64,000 nt of DNA, from positions 37,837-101,836 of the forward strand of contig MNVE01000003.1 of the NCBI GenBank assembly GCA_001871475.1. Direction: 5' to 3'. Source of the DNA: Candidatus Micrarchaeota archaeon CG1_02_47_40 (lineage in GTDB: Archaea > Micrarchaeota > Micrarchaeia > Anstonellales > CG1-02-47-40). Position 1 is the first letter of the stretch. Every line of letters starts with the position of its first letter. The position numbers were made by a program, and so were the translations under genes. Below, one piece after another: positions 34,696-44,458 of this stretch. The notes under the pieces were generated by a model. It saw only the letters and a list, made by a program, of their open reading frames with translations. It was not told the origin of the DNA and did not search any database.

Positions 34696-37614
34696 TCAGC
34701 TATCCTGTTCCATAAAACCAGTAAGCCTGCTTTCCACTTTGTCTTTAGTCATAAGAGCGTACTGTAAGACCTCTTCGGTAGTTGCTTCCTTGTTGCTGAA
34801 ATCGTAGAACGTTCTCTCGCCAAGAAGCACATAATACCAAGTGCAGTTCATTCTATCTTCTGGTTTTAGCTCGTTCACCTTGCCAATCCAGTCAAGTGTT
34901 GCCAGTCTTTTTTGCTTCACATTAGTATTGTTCATGTCGCGCTCTGCTTTTGTTTCCACAAGGTAAAATTTATCGGCTATTTTAACCATAAAATCTGGGA
35001 AATAGTGCGCCAGCATACCGTCTTCCCTTATGTAAAGGATATTGGCAAAGTTGCAGTAATGCTCGTTTATCTTGATGAACGCCTTTACCTTCGAGTCAGA
35101 ATCTATGAACTCAATAAACGCCTTTTCAAAACCGCCTTTGTTGGACGGATACGCAATTTTTGGATATATTATCTTTGCAACATCTATGGCATACGTTTCT
35201 CTGATTTTTATCTCGGTTATCCCAGAGAAATGCCTCTTGAGGATTGTTGCATCTACAACTCTGAGCCTTTTCTGCAAATCATATATCACTTGGCTTAAGT
35301 TCCTGATGATATGTTGTATTATCCTCGCCTGGGTGAGGATGAGTATACGCCAGTTGTTGCCAGCCATTGGGTCGAATTCCTCCTCAAACAGCCTGTGCCG
35401 TATGTAGTCATCGGTTAGCTTGGCGATTACCGCAGAATTGATTTGCATCACTGGGAAATTCTTCTGTGCGCGTTTTCCTATCTTAACTGGAACTGAAGAA
35501 ACTGCATTTACAATCTTCTCCAGAAACGAATTGTAGCTCTTTGCGGTGAAAATGTCCGCAGTAACGGAATACTCACCAAATTTGGTTTTTACTGTGAGTT
35601 CTTCTGCATAGAAAACATCTCCGTCACGGTTCACAAGCGGCTTCAACTCCGAAAGCTTGATGGGAAACGGTTCCAATTTTTCCACGGCAAGCGCATCGGA
35701 AGTCAGATGTTCCTCTTGGTCATGCACAATGATCGGCCAGTAGAAATCATAGTCCTTGAAATTCGCCTTAAGGGTAACGTTGATTATGTCGCCAACAACA
35801 TGGTCTTTCGTTGGAAGCTCCTTTGTCGTGCCTATCGCTCCGCTCAGTTCGGTTTCGTAGAACTCCACGAAGGCAGGGTGTTCGATAATGTACAATATGT
35901 CCATGGAGTTTATCGGTTCTTCCTTCTTTATGAGCAGCCGTTCCCTTGTGTCCCGCTTGCTGTCCTCATACTCCGGCTCGCGCCACATCAGCCGCAAGCC
36001 CCTTCCTATCGTCTGCTCAAGCAGTATGTAAGATGACGTTGCACGTAGAGGGACTATCACGCAAATATTATTTACGTCGAATCCCTCTCGCAGCATCAGG
36101 ACTGAGATTATCACCTTCGGATTTATGTTTCTGTCAATACTGAAAAGCTGTTGCTTAACCCGTTCCCATTCTTCCTGCCCAATTTCCCCTTTCCTGTTGG
36201 AGTGGATTTCCGTTATCTCCTCTTTTGACAGCCCCTCATGCATCAGGAATTGGTGTACAAGCGGAACGACAGTTGTATCCTCGCAGACTACCAGCATTTT
36301 TGGGTGTTTGGTCTTATCTGTCCCTGCAAATCCATCATCGAGTATTTTTAGCCGTGAAAGTCCTGCCCGTAGCATCGTCCTTTGTCCGTCCGAGAGAACG
36401 GTCGTTTTGCCGTCCTTTTCCGCTTTGAAACCGAGTGCATCAAGAGGGATGGCTGCCAATTCCTTCCTTTTGTCAATTGCAACTGTCTTGACCAGCCCGT
36501 TCTGTATTGCGGTTATAAGCTCGAAATTCACGATGATGTGCGGGAAGAAATGCCTTGTGCGCTTCTGCCCAGAGCCGGTGATTGAATAAGGCGTGGCTGA
36601 GAAGTCAAACTGGATGAAGTTGGTGTTCTTGCGTTTGGATATTTCATCAAGCGAATCCTGCCACTTTTTTTCAAACACCTCATCAGATTTCTTAATTTCG
36701 CCCAAATGGTGTGCCTCGTCATTGAATACAACGAGGTCTGGAAGCCTTGCCAGGAATTCAAGTTCCCTGCCGCGAAGATAGCGGTTGTCCAGCTCGTTAA
36801 GGGAGTGCCCGGCAGTTGTTCCAGGGGTTATCGGCAAGAGTTCCTTCACAGTTTCGGCAGGGCTGTCAAGCGGGCTTCCATGCTCATCCTCTTCTTCCTC
36901 TCCAGCAAGCAGATGCCAGTTGGTTATGGCAATAAGCCCCTCTCCAGTTACCTTCCTTCCTATTTCGTCCTTTTGCGAAACGCAGGACTGGATAAAACCG
37001 AATACCTCGCCTTTGTAGGCAGGAGGGATAAAAAGGGATTCAAACCTCCGGAAATCCGATTCATTGAAGTTTCTTGTGCCGTCATCCCTTCTTTTTCCAA
37101 GATAAGCATCAAGCAGGCGCTCATAGACTATTATGCCTGGCGCAACCAGAAGGAAATTCTTTGAGAACCTGCCTGAAGGCGTTTCTTCATTCTTGGCGTT
37201 AAGGTAATGCCAGATCAACAAGGCGGAGAGAACCCATGTCTTGCCGGTTCCTGTTGCCATCTTGACACAATATTTGGGATGCTCGTGCTTTTCCTTCTTC
37301 AAGTCCAGCAAATCCATATTGTTAAGAAGGTCAGGGTAAATCGCCATGTAAAGCTCATGAACTCCCTTAACTTTGAGTATCTCATGGACGTAGATTGAGT
37401 TGAGTATCGCCTGCCACTGCCCTTCGTGGAAGTTTATGTTCCTTGTGTCTGCAAAACCCCCGTCAGGGTCCCAAAAACGCAGCAAATCCCTTGTGGTTGG
37501 CGAAACCTTCTCAAGAAACGCCCCCTCCTCCCACTCTCTGTTTGCTAATTTGGTTATTAATTCTGCGAGCCGAAGCGGCGTTGTTCCTGTTCCGAGAGAT
37601 TTGGCAACGACCAT
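34696..37614 (-). CDS. Type III-like restriction enzyme, Res subunit
   Basis: The 972-residue SF2 helicase-nuclease has Walker A CVKMATGTGKTWV near residue 118, DEAH-box VFNDEAHHLG near 297, motif III DFSATPYS, and motif VI QTIGRGLRL near 540. A C-terminal PD-(D/E)xK nuclease is seen as DFMVKIADKFYLVETKAE near residue 905. Res cuts DNA when the partner methyltransferase finds unmodified sites. It is the last gene of a minus-strand operon: Mod, GGCT-like, Res. Codon use is more AT-rich than the housekeeping genes, consistent with transfer. Confidence 0.88.
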   Translation of the reverse strand: MVVAKSLGTGTTPLRLAELITKLANREWEEGAFLEKVSPTTRDLLRFWDPDGGFADTRNINFHEGQWQAILNSIYVHEILKVKGVHELYMAIYPDLLNNMDLLDLKKEKHEHPKYCVKMATGTGKTWVLSALLIWHYLNAKNEETPSGRFSKNFLLVAPGIIVYERLLDAYLGKRRDDGTRNFNESDFRRFESLFIPPAYKGEVFGFIQSCVSQKDEIGRKVTGEGLIAITNWHLLAGEEEEDEHGSPLDSPAETVKELLPITPGTTAGHSLNELDNRYLRGRELEFLARLPDLVVFNDEAHHLGEIKKSDEVFEKKWQDSLDEISKRKNTNFIQFDFSATPYSITGSGQKRTRHFFPHIIVNFELITAIQNGLVKTVAIDKRKELAAIPLDALGFKAEKDGKTTVLSDGQRTMLRAGLSRLKILDDGFAGTDKTKHPKMLVVCEDTTVVPLVHQFLMHEGLSKEEITEIHSNRKGEIGQEEWERVKQQLFSIDRNINPKVIISVLMLREGFDVNNICVIVPLRATSSYILLEQTIGRGLRLMWREPEYEDSKRDTRERLLIKKEEPINSMDILYIIEHPAFVEFYETELSGAIGTTKELPTKDHVVGDIINVTLKANFKDYDFYWPIIVHDQEEHLTSDALAVEKLEPFPIKLSELKPLVNRDGDVFYAEELTVKTKFGEYSVTADIFTAKSYNSFLEKIVNAVSSVPVKIGKRAQKNFPVMQINSAVIAKLTDDYIRHRLFEEEFDPMAGNNWRILILTQARIIQHIIRNLSQVIYDLQKRLRVVDATILKRHFSGITEIKIRETYAIDVAKIIYPKIAYPSNKGGFEKAFIEFIDSDSKVKAFIKINEHYCNFANILYIREDGMLAHYFPDFMVKIADKFYLVETKAERDMNNTNVKQKRLATLDWIGKVNELKPEDRMNCTWYYVLLGERTFYDFSNKEATTEEVLQYALMTKDKVESRLTGFMEQDS

Positions 37615-38088
37615 TTACGATTCCTCGTTAGTACTGATTTGTTTTAGTTCATCAATGTAATCTACGGGAAGTCCGCACTCTAAAGCACCTTTGATAATCT
37701 TTGACATATACTGATTGGAAGGAGTAAAGTTGCCCGTTTTGTTAGCTTCGTAAGTAATAACATTCATACCATTTTTCTTACAATCGAAAACGGTCACAGT
37801 TTTTCTTTCATAAGAGTTTGTCTTACGTCCATTCTTATAACCCTCAAAACGGTCCAATGTCTTTATACCCTCTTCGGACAGCTCAAAGACCACACCCCAT
37901 AGCTTTTTTCCTTGTGCATTTCCAAAACTTGCAACGCCTCCTTTCTGTATTTGTGAAACACGAGGGAAGATTAATGTTTTGTTTGGGAGATATGCTACAA
38001 AAAGCGGTTCTAGACATGGTTTTTCAAGTCTTTCTCTAATCTGCGATATCAGCAGATTAGTTCCGTATGCAAAATATAGCACCATCAC
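37615..38088 (-). CDS. Gamma-glutamylcyclotransferase-like protein within the R-M operon
   Basis: The N terminus [15 protein letters not shown] is the substrate-binding YGSN-type signature of the GGCT/AIG2 fold. [15 protein letters not shown] and [21 protein letters not shown], with the catalytic-type Glu, follow. Family enzymes cyclise gamma-glutamyl amines. Its ATG overlaps the Mod stop and its own stop abuts the Res start, so all three are translated together. Why a GGCT fold sits between Mod and Res is unclear; it may modify a protein or small molecule in the defence response. Confidence 0.82.
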   Translation of the reverse strand: MMVLYFAYGTNLLISQIRERLEKPCLEPLFVAYLPNKTLIFPRVSQIQKGGVASFGNAQGKKLWGVVFELSEEGIKTLDRFEGYKNGRKTNSYERKTVTVFDCKKNGMNVITYEANKTGNFTPSNQYMSKIIKGALECGLPVDYIDELKQISTNEES

Positions 38089-39968
38089 TTAACCTCGCTA
38101 ACAGTCGCACTTTCAAAGCCGAACACATCCACCGCCTTGACGCAGATTTTTCTCTTACGTTGTGTTTTTGGAAGGACAAGCTTGGCGACCCTTTTTGTCC
38201 TCATGTCTTCGTTGTTTTCCCTATAATCCTGCCACTTGCTCCTGAACATTTCACCGTCATAGTCTGGGTCAATGCTCCAATATTCGATGAGGCTTAGCGG
38301 GTCATCCGCAATTATTTTCTCCAGCTTGTCCTTGTTTTCCTTGTCCATGTTAAGGGCATCAGGCGAAAGGAGGACGTAATTGTCAAGTTCGATTACAAGT
38401 TCTTCGCTTTCTTCGTTGTAATTGTTTTTCTTTATTGGTTTTATTATAAGATATTGAAGGGAAGAGAAGCGCACTTTCCCGGTTTTTATGAGCTGTTCAT
38501 AGCTTGCCTTTGTTTTCAGTCTGTCCAAAAGGTCAGGGGGAATTACTAGCACTTCCAACCGCTCGTCGTTTATGTTGTCAATCTGCCGCCCAATGTCAGA
38601 CACAAAATTCCAGCCAAGTACGACAACCTTCTCCCAACCACCCATGAACGACGCGCGTAGCTGCTGCGCTTTTTTCAGCGTGGCGTAGCCAGTCATTTTT
38701 GAGGGAGAGTCCACGAAAACGAGCGTCTTTGCCTGTTTGATGTAGCCAAGGTTGTTAGGCACGCCCTCCTGCTGCGGGAAGGGAAGCGCGCCATAAAGGC
38801 TGATAACAACGTGCGCAAGGTCGCCGATAGTTTTGAATGAGGACTGCTCAAACTGCTCTTTTTGATAGTCGCCTATTGATTGGTAGAAGAAGGGCTTTGC
38901 ATCTTGGTCTATTAGACGCTTCCTTGCAATCATGCAAGCTGGCTTGCCCAAGTCGCACATAATCCACTTTCTACCCAGTTTCTCTGCGACTGCGCCAGTC
39001 GTGCCAGAGCCGGAGAAGAAGTCGGCAACTATGCCATCTTTTGGCAGTGACGATTTTATTATTCTCTCTAATAAAGCGACTGGTTTTTGCGTTGCGTAGT
39101 CTACCCTCTCCTTTGACATAGAATTCTCATACGGTATGTCCCACACATCATTCGGAATCATGCCTTCGTCTGGATAATATGTTCTCCATTTTCCGGCATC
39201 AAATCTTTTTCTGCATACTCTACCGTTGTCATCAACATCTCTAAAATGCGATTTAATATATTCGTCAGTATAAGGAATCTTTGCTGCTTCCGCATCAAAA
39301 AAACTGTTTTGACCTTTACCATAGCAATAGATAGTATCATGTTTCAATGCGAATCTGTCTTTGGGTCTTCCGAGTGTAGAATAATACCAAATTATCTCAT
39401 TTCTAAAATTTTCCTTCCTAAAAACCTCATCCATTATCACTTTCGCATAGTGCCCAACATGCCAATCCAAATGCACATAAATGCTCCCCTGCTCGCTCAA
39501 CAATTCCCTCATGAGCACAAGCCTTGGAACTATCATGCGAAGATAGCTTGCCGTCCCATCCTTCCACGTATCCGAATAGGCAAACTGTTCAATCACAGTG
39601 GGACGTTGTTCTATCTCTGTATTCGGAAGGGTTATTTTTGTGCGGTAATCCGCCTTGCTGTCAAACGGAGGGTCTATGTAAATAAGGTCAATCTTGCCAA
39701 GAAGGGAGGGTGTGTGTGCGTCGCCTGCAAGCAAAGCTTGCATTGCAAGAAGATTATCCCCGTAAATCATCCGATTATGCCATTCCTTTTCCGAATCTTC
39801 CCTTAAGGACTGCCCAAAGTAGCCGCCTTTCGCCTTTGTAGGAAGAACAAACTCGTTTGTCTGCAGGGTAACTCTATTTGACCTAGAAAGTCCGTCAAGG
39901 ATATGCTGCGCCTCTTTCTTACCCTGTGCCACTATTTTTGGCAATTCATCAATAAGCGAATCGGACAT
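38085..39968 (-). CDS. Type III-like adenine DNA methyltransferase, Mod subunit
   Basis: The beta-class order is seen: motif [12 protein letters not shown] near residue 97, then target-recognition region, then motif [23 protein letters not shown] near 310. About 627 residues. It methylates the recognition site and specifies it for Res. ATG 39968 ([11 protein letters not shown]) follows a GGAGGG; the frame upstream is unlikely. The upstream operator-like repeat and HxlR gene suggest regulated expression. Confidence 0.9.
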   Translation of the reverse strand: MSDSLIDELPKIVAQGKKEAQHILDGLSRSNRVTLQTNEFVLPTKAKGGYFGQSLREDSEKEWHNRMIYGDNLLAMQALLAGDAHTPSLLGKIDLIYIDPPFDSKADYRTKITLPNTEIEQRPTVIEQFAYSDTWKDGTASYLRMIVPRLVLMRELLSEQGSIYVHLDWHVGHYAKVIMDEVFRKENFRNEIIWYYSTLGRPKDRFALKHDTIYCYGKGQNSFFDAEAAKIPYTDEYIKSHFRDVDDNGRVCRKRFDAGKWRTYYPDEGMIPNDVWDIPYENSMSKERVDYATQKPVALLERIIKSSLPKDGIVADFFSGSGTTGAVAEKLGRKWIMCDLGKPACMIARKRLIDQDAKPFFYQSIGDYQKEQFEQSSFKTIGDLAHVVISLYGALPFPQQEGVPNNLGYIKQAKTLVFVDSPSKMTGYATLKKAQQLRASFMGGWEKVVVLGWNFVSDIGRQIDNINDERLEVLVIPPDLLDRLKTKASYEQLIKTGKVRFSSLQYLIIKPIKKNNYNEESEELVIELDNYVLLSPDALNMDKENKDKLEKIIADDPLSLIEYWSIDPDYDGEMFRSKWQDYRENNEDMRTKRVAKLVLPKTQRKRKICVKAVDVFGFESATVSEVK

Positions 39969-40017
39969 TGAAACAACCCTCCAATACTGCAACAATTAGC
40001 CCGCTCACCTTAATTAA

Positions 40018-40043
40018 AGTTTCTTATTGGAAACTACAGTTTC
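40018..40043. promoter_or_regulatory. Operator-like inverted and direct repeat
   Basis: AGTTTC (40018-40023), GAAACT (40030-40035) and AGTTTC (40038-40043) form three half-sites between the divergent Mod and HxlR genes. CTATAAG just beyond may be the TATA box. An HxlR-type dimer encoded next door is the natural candidate ligand. Confidence 0.55.
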
Positions 40044-40090
40044 TATAAGTAGCGCAACGGTATTCAATCTCCAAAACTACACTACCGTAT

Positions 40091-40375
40091 ATGCTTGGAA
40101 ACAACAAATGGCGTCTGTTGCAGGAAATCTCACGGCTCTACGTTCCAGATATCCTGGAAGCGTTGCAGAACAAACCCATGCGATTTACCGACCTCAAGAA
40201 GATATGCAAAAGCCAAAAAACCCTGACCCAGCGCCTTCACTCCCTTGAGGACTGCGGAATGGTTACAACTGAAGTTCACAAGGAGAAGAAGCAGAAGGTT
40301 ACCGTCCTCTACACTCTGACACAAAAAGGCAAATCTGCGATAGAAATAGCGCAGAATGTAACAAAGCTTTCCTAA
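40091..40375 (+). CDS. HxlR-type winged-helix regulator
   Basis: The 94-residue protein matches HxlR: NNKWRLLQEISRLYVPDILEAL, MRFTDLKKICKSQKTLTQRLHSLEDCGMVTTEV, then YTLTQKGKSAIEI. It is a typical one-domain dimeric repressor. It diverges from the R-M operon with the palindrome between, so likely controls both. Its stop overlaps the convergent unknown gene by four bases. Confidence 0.87.
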   Translation: MLGNNKWRLLQEISRLYVPDILEALQNKPMRFTDLKKICKSQKTLTQRLHSLEDCGMVTTEVHKEKKQKVTVLYTLTQKGKSAIEIAQNVTKLS

Positions 40376-41487
40376 CTCTTTCTTTGTCTCTTAAGTGTAT
40401 ACCTAGTTGAATAGCCTTTTTTGCCTGTGAGGTAAGTTCCAAGCCCTGTATTCTCCGCCAGCACCTTGCGGACGCGAGTTTCTTCCTTGAGCTTGGTATA
40501 CGTATTAACAAAGTTCTGCTTGTTTAAGGGACTTGCACAGGACATTAATCCTGCATACGTGTTTTCGAGTGCTTTTTGTTGCTTCAAATCATAAAGATAT
40601 GTGTCCTGATTGAATATCTTAAGATCCCTCGAAGGCGACATCTTCTTTATGTCAATCTTCACGGCATCCGGGTTATAGTTTGGAACATGGTTGTTGCCCA
40701 AGCCGTCTATTCCAAGTCCAACAGAGAACATCTCTTCAGCAGGGATGAGCTTTAAGATGCCCGTGCCGTGCGAAGGATGTCGTATGTTTACGCCATAAAT
40801 GAAATAGTTGTCCCGGAATTGGTCATCGAGTTGCCGATTGAGCATGTGCATCTTTTCAACGCGCGTTTCATGGAAAGGTCCAGTACCTTGGAAGTCTGCG
40901 ATCACAAACCTAATCTCATGTTTTTTCAACCGCTGGAGTATCTTTTCGAAGTCCTCACGAGTGGTGTTAGTGATGGGTATGCTGATTCCCATCTCGCGTT
41001 TGTTTCTGAATTTGGCAGATGCAACAAACTTATCAAGAAATTCGAGGTATTTGGTAGTGAAGTTCTGGCTCTTTTCAAGAAGTATAAGCTTCTTGTTGAA
41101 TGCAGGAGAGATTATTACATCCGTGCGAGTGGCATATATGCTATCTGTCAGTGCGTTGATGTCATTGGGAAAAAAACTAAGTTCGAAAAGCAGCATGTTG
41201 AAGGTGCTTTCACCATTAACCTTCCTAGTACTGAAACGAAGCTTTTGGTAGAAACCTGTTTTATCAACTTTCTTTAATCCTGAAAAGTCGTCTTCACCTA
41301 TTTTTCGGTATCTCTCGAATATGCCGCTGTTAAATACCTTCAACTGTTCCTGATTTTCGAGACTTTGAGGTGGAGGCAAAATTGCAACGTTCGGAAATGC
41401 GAATGAAACTCCCCTCCTCTTCACTGTGGTCAATCTTCCATACGTTTCGGGGTCTTCCTGTGACTTAATCTCCAAGTCGCTAGCCAT
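40372..41487 (-). CDS. Unrecognised 371-residue protein of the defence island
   Basis: The soluble alpha/beta protein has a pattern that could be a TIM barrel (DVIISPAF; MGISIPITN; IRFVIADFQGTG; FIYGVNIRHPSHGTG; SVGLGIDGLGNNHVP). The C-terminal part is helical and Lys/Arg-rich. I know no family. It lies between the R-M operon and a PIN pair, on the strand facing away from the regulator, with AT-rich codon use. It may be a defence accessory or just island cargo. Confidence 0.72.
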   Translation of the reverse strand: MASDLEIKSQEDPETYGRLTTVKRRGVSFAFPNVAILPPPQSLENQEQLKVFNSGIFERYRKIGEDDFSGLKKVDKTGFYQKLRFSTRKVNGESTFNMLLFELSFFPNDINALTDSIYATRTDVIISPAFNKKLILLEKSQNFTTKYLEFLDKFVASAKFRNKREMGISIPITNTTREDFEKILQRLKKHEIRFVIADFQGTGPFHETRVEKMHMLNRQLDDQFRDNYFIYGVNIRHPSHGTGILKLIPAEEMFSVGLGIDGLGNNHVPNYNPDAVKIDIKKMSPSRDLKIFNQDTYLYDLKQQKALENTYAGLMSCASPLNKQNFVNTYTKLKEETRVRKVLAENTGLGTYLTGKKGYSTRYTLKRQRKS

Positions 41488-41524
41488 ACTAAATTAAATA
41501 AGCTGAGCTGGTTTATTAATACAT

Positions 41525-42076
41525 ATGGGTCTGGACGACATCACCAAGCGCAAGAAAGCCATCCTTGGTTTTCTGTATGCCAATTCAATGGAACCAGTGG
41601 ACAAAATACATCTGATGAAGGAAGTCTTCTGGCTTAGTGGCAACACCAATGACTATAAAGAACTTATAGAAAATTATGGTGCTTACGATTATGGTCCGGA
41701 TGATCAGGAGCTTGAGGCTGATGTTGATGAGTTAATTGCTTTTGGATATGCGGAGCAGATTTCTGATAAAGAAAAGAAATACAAACTCACCAACGACGGT
41801 AAGAACATTATCCCAAAACTTCTCTCTGATGACGAACTGATTGTCTATGAGACTATCAAGCAGACTATGAACAAACTCAACTTTGAGGAACTTCTTTATC
41901 TAGTTTACAAAAGATTTCCTGAATTTGCTGTCAATTCTGTAGCTAAGAATGTACTGCGCAAGGAAAAGGAGATGATCCCCAAACTGATTGCCAAGGGCGC
42001 CATCTCTCAGGCATACGCAGCTAAACTGCTTAAACTCTCCATCCAAGACGTTCAACGTCTTTATAGTAGGTGCTAA
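41525..42076 (+). CDS. Panacea-like antitoxin with UPF0175-like tail
   Basis: The N-terminal region (residues 1-110) has KIHLMKEVFWLSG...YDYGPDDQELEADVDELIAFGYAEQI...YKLTNDGKN, resembling the SocA-like Panacea/YGP proteins seen as antitoxins. The C terminus (AKGAISQAYAAKLLKLSIQDVQRL) is like the HTH of UPF0175. The PIN gene starts two bases after its stop, so it is the likely antidote and autoregulator. Starts at ATG 41525, 24 or more bases behind AT-rich TTATTAATAC. Confidence 0.65.
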   Translation: MGLDDITKRKKAILGFLYANSMEPVDKIHLMKEVFWLSGNTNDYKELIENYGAYDYGPDDQELEADVDELIAFGYAEQISDKEKKYKLTNDGKNIIPKLLSDDELIVYETIKQTMNKLNFEELLYLVYKRFPEFAVNSVAKNVLRKEKEMIPKLIAKGAISQAYAAKLLKLSIQDVQRLYSRC

Positions 42077-42077
42077 T

Positions 42078-42455
42078 GTGTATGCCATCGATACCTGTGT
42101 CATAATAGAACTATCAAAGAAACCAGACATCCTAAACTCTTTTTGCAAGTGGGCTGAAGGTCGGAAGGAAAGGTTTATTGTCTGCACACAGGTTATGCAG
42201 GAATGCAAACGTGAGAAAACGATTGCAATGCTCGAGCAACTTAAAGTGAAAATTGCTCTTTCTGAAATCGCAGACTTGGATGGTTGGGCTGAATTTGGAA
42301 GCTCAATGACCTTAGGGGATGGCGAGCTGTCTACTATCTTCTTCTGTAAAGAAAAACAAGCCACAATGATATCCTTTGACAAGAAAGCTGTAAGGACATG
42401 CAGGCTTCTAAAAGTAAGCGTTATTGATTTTGAAGAAGAATTTATCCACAAGTAA
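42078..42455 (+). CDS. PIN-domain toxin-like RNase (VapC-like)
   Basis: The 125-residue product shows all PIN acidic positions: VYAIDTCVIIEL (first Asp), QVMQECKREK (Glu), TLGDGELSTIFF (Asp and Glu), and MISFDKKA (last Asp). It starts with GTG 42078 just after the stop of the antitoxin-like gene. PIN toxins cut tRNA or rRNA until neutralised by the antitoxin. Confidence 0.83.
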   Translation: MYAIDTCVIIELSKKPDILNSFCKWAEGRKERFIVCTQVMQECKREKTIAMLEQLKVKIALSEIADLDGWAEFGSSMTLGDGELSTIFFCKEKQATMISFDKKAVRTCRLLKVSVIDFEEEFIHK

Positions 42456-42581
42456 TATCCTCTCTAACTCAAACGTTATCCTGCAGAATATTACTTTCCC
42501 TGTCAAATATTGTATCCAGATGCAAAAAAATAAATAAGGAATTGAAGGAGGCAACTTCCCTCCAATTCCTTCTTTCTCCTT

Positions 42582-44036
42582 CTAACCCTTCGTAATTATC
42601 TGCACGCTTGCGGGCTTTCTGAAAACATTGCCTATCTTCACCCCGAAGAGGAATTTCACCTTCTTATTCTCCGCCATATCCGCCAGGCGCTGGGTGATTA
42701 TGCCGTCAAACACTATCGCGCCAACGCTTGCCTCCTCCTCAAGGTTTTTTATAATATCGCGCACAGGTATCTCCTTTACGCACTCGCCGGCAGCGCTGTA
42801 AAAGCGCGCGCGCAGGGTATTCTCAAGCTCGTCAAGTGCCTTTCTATATTCTTCCGGCGGCGTCTCGGGGGCTGCCTGCTGCTCGGGGGCAGGCGGTTTC
42901 ACCTGCACCGGCAGGGGCGCTTCCACAGGCTGAATATCGCGCACCACTTCCTCGCGGGCTTTTTCAACGGTCTGCGAAACAGGCGCGCGCGCCGGTTCCT
43001 CCTTATGCACCATCACTGGCGCGGACGCACCAGCATCCGAGTACTGGGTTCTCCTATCCCCATACCGCTGGTATGGCCGCTCTCCCCTCTCATCATATCT
43101 TCCCTGCCTCTGCTTATTTGCGCCCCTTGCATAATTTCTATCACTGCCTTCCCTTCCATAACTCCGGTCAGAGCCTTCCCGCCCGTAATTCCTCTCCCCT
43201 CCTTCCTTTCCGTTTTGGCCTGTCTGCTCATACGGAACGCGGGCGCGCAGGCATTTTATGAGTTCTTTTCTTGAGAGCTCCTCAACCTCCATCCCCCTCG
43301 GCGCGCGCGCGACAAAATCAATGTCCGCGACGTTTGCAAGCTCCCGCAGTATTATATCCCCTCCCCGGTCGCCGTCAAGGAAAGCAGTCACTTCTTTTTT
43401 GCGGCAGAGGTTTGCAATCGTTTCGGTTACGTTCGCGCCCCCTACTCCAATGATGTTGGTCACGTCGTTTTTCAGCAGGTTGAGCACATCTGCCCTTCCT
43501 TCAACAACTACGATTGAGTCGTACTTTTCTATTCCCGGTCCGCAGGGGAGCTTCTCAACGCCATAGCTTGAGATTTCCGAAACCTTCACCTCTTCCCTTA
43601 CCATTTCCGAGATTTCCTTGCTTTCCGGTATCTCATTTACTATCATCGTCTTTAGGAGCCCCTTTGCCCTTTCTATGAGATCCTTTCTTTTCACGCTCCG
43701 CGTGTCCTCAATCTTCTCAACGCTTATTTTTGCGTCGCAGGGCCCTATCCGGTCAACAGTTTCCAGCGAAGCTGCGAGTATGCATGTCTCAACCATATCC
43801 AGGGATGAGGGAAGCCTTATCGTTCCCTTGCTCCTGCCCCCTTTGGGCTGCAAATCCACCTCAATCCTCCCTATCCTTCCGTTCTTCTGCAAATCGCGCA
43901 AATCAAGCTCGTCTCCTAAGAGCCCTTCGGTCTGCCCGAAAACCGCCCCGACCACATCCGGCTTTTCAACGAGCCCGCCAATATCAACGGTCGCATATAC
44001 TACGTATTTCACTGTGTCTATGTAAGTTTTTCCCAT
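42582..44036 (-). CDS. dnaG: Archaeal DnaG-like primase
   Basis: The 484-residue protein has the archaeal DnaG N-terminal domain (YVVYATVDIGGLVEKPDVVGAVFGQTEGLLG), then TOPRIM with VVVEGRADVLNLL near residue 168 and FLDGDRGGD near 215. A low-complexity linker of about 120 residues follows (ERNYGREGSDRSYGR, then Pro/Gln/Glu). A C-terminal domain of about 90 residues closes it. In archaea DnaG works with RNA-degrading exosome as well as in priming. ATG 44036 follows AGGTGA with five bases, better than the GTG at 44045. Confidence 0.93.
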   Translation of the reverse strand: MGKTYIDTVKYVVYATVDIGGLVEKPDVVGAVFGQTEGLLGDELDLRDLQKNGRIGRIEVDLQPKGGRSKGTIRLPSSLDMVETCILAASLETVDRIGPCDAKISVEKIEDTRSVKRKDLIERAKGLLKTMIVNEIPESKEISEMVREEVKVSEISSYGVEKLPCGPGIEKYDSIVVVEGRADVLNLLKNDVTNIIGVGGANVTETIANLCRKKEVTAFLDGDRGGDIILRELANVADIDFVARAPRGMEVEELSRKELIKCLRARVPYEQTGQNGKEGGERNYGREGSDRSYGREGSDRNYARGANKQRQGRYDERGERPYQRYGDRRTQYSDAGASAPVMVHKEEPARAPVSQTVEKAREEVVRDIQPVEAPLPVQVKPPAPEQQAAPETPPEEYRKALDELENTLRARFYSAAGECVKEIPVRDIIKNLEEEASVGAIVFDGIITQRLADMAENKKVKFLFGVKIGNVFRKPASVQIITKG

Positions 44037-44041
44037 ATTTT

Positions 44042-44287
44042 TCACCTATCTAATAGAAGCTTTTCAAGCTCCTGCTCTTCGCAGGAGAGATGCAGCCTCT
44101 TTGTTTTGCTTTTCAATCCATTCACTATTTCCACACGGCAGCCAAGCGAATTCCCGAGTTTTTTCACAAGCTCTGCATTCGCCTCTCCGCCTTGCGCCTT
44201 TGCACAAACGCGTATCCTGACAATTCCGTCCTTTTGGCTTATGCCAAACTTTCTCGCGTTCGCGCAAACACGCACTTCAATTTCCAT
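44042..44287 (-). CDS. DUF167/YggU-family protein
   Basis: The 81-residue product is EIEVRVCANARKFGISQKDGIVRIRVCAKAQGGEANAELVKKLGNSLGCRVEIVNGLKSKTKRLHL, the DUF167 fold with its G-x-A-N and K-S-R/K pattern. Function is not known. ATG 44287 is the natural start; the longer frame adds an improbable hydrophobic head. Its stop lies just before the dnaG start, so the two probably form an operon. Confidence 0.8.
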   Translation of the reverse strand: MEIEVRVCANARKFGISQKDGIVRIRVCAKAQGGEANAELVKKLGNSLGCRVEIVNGLKSKTKRLHLSCEEQELEKLLLDR

Positions 44288-44458
44288 TTCTATTATATAC
44301 CCTCCTCTAAGAAAGATGAACAAAAGAAGCGGGAGAAATATTGGCTGTGCAATGTTGACTACCAGCCTCATTGCTCATTTAGGCTCTGCCTGCCATCCTT
44401 GCACAGCAACATCATTTCTGATTTTTCACTTATATAAGCATTACTTATTTGCCGGAGC

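Noticed and set aside
34696-42455. Complete mobile island with integrase and attachment sites
   Set aside because: No integrase, transposase or flanking direct repeat could be found at its edges.
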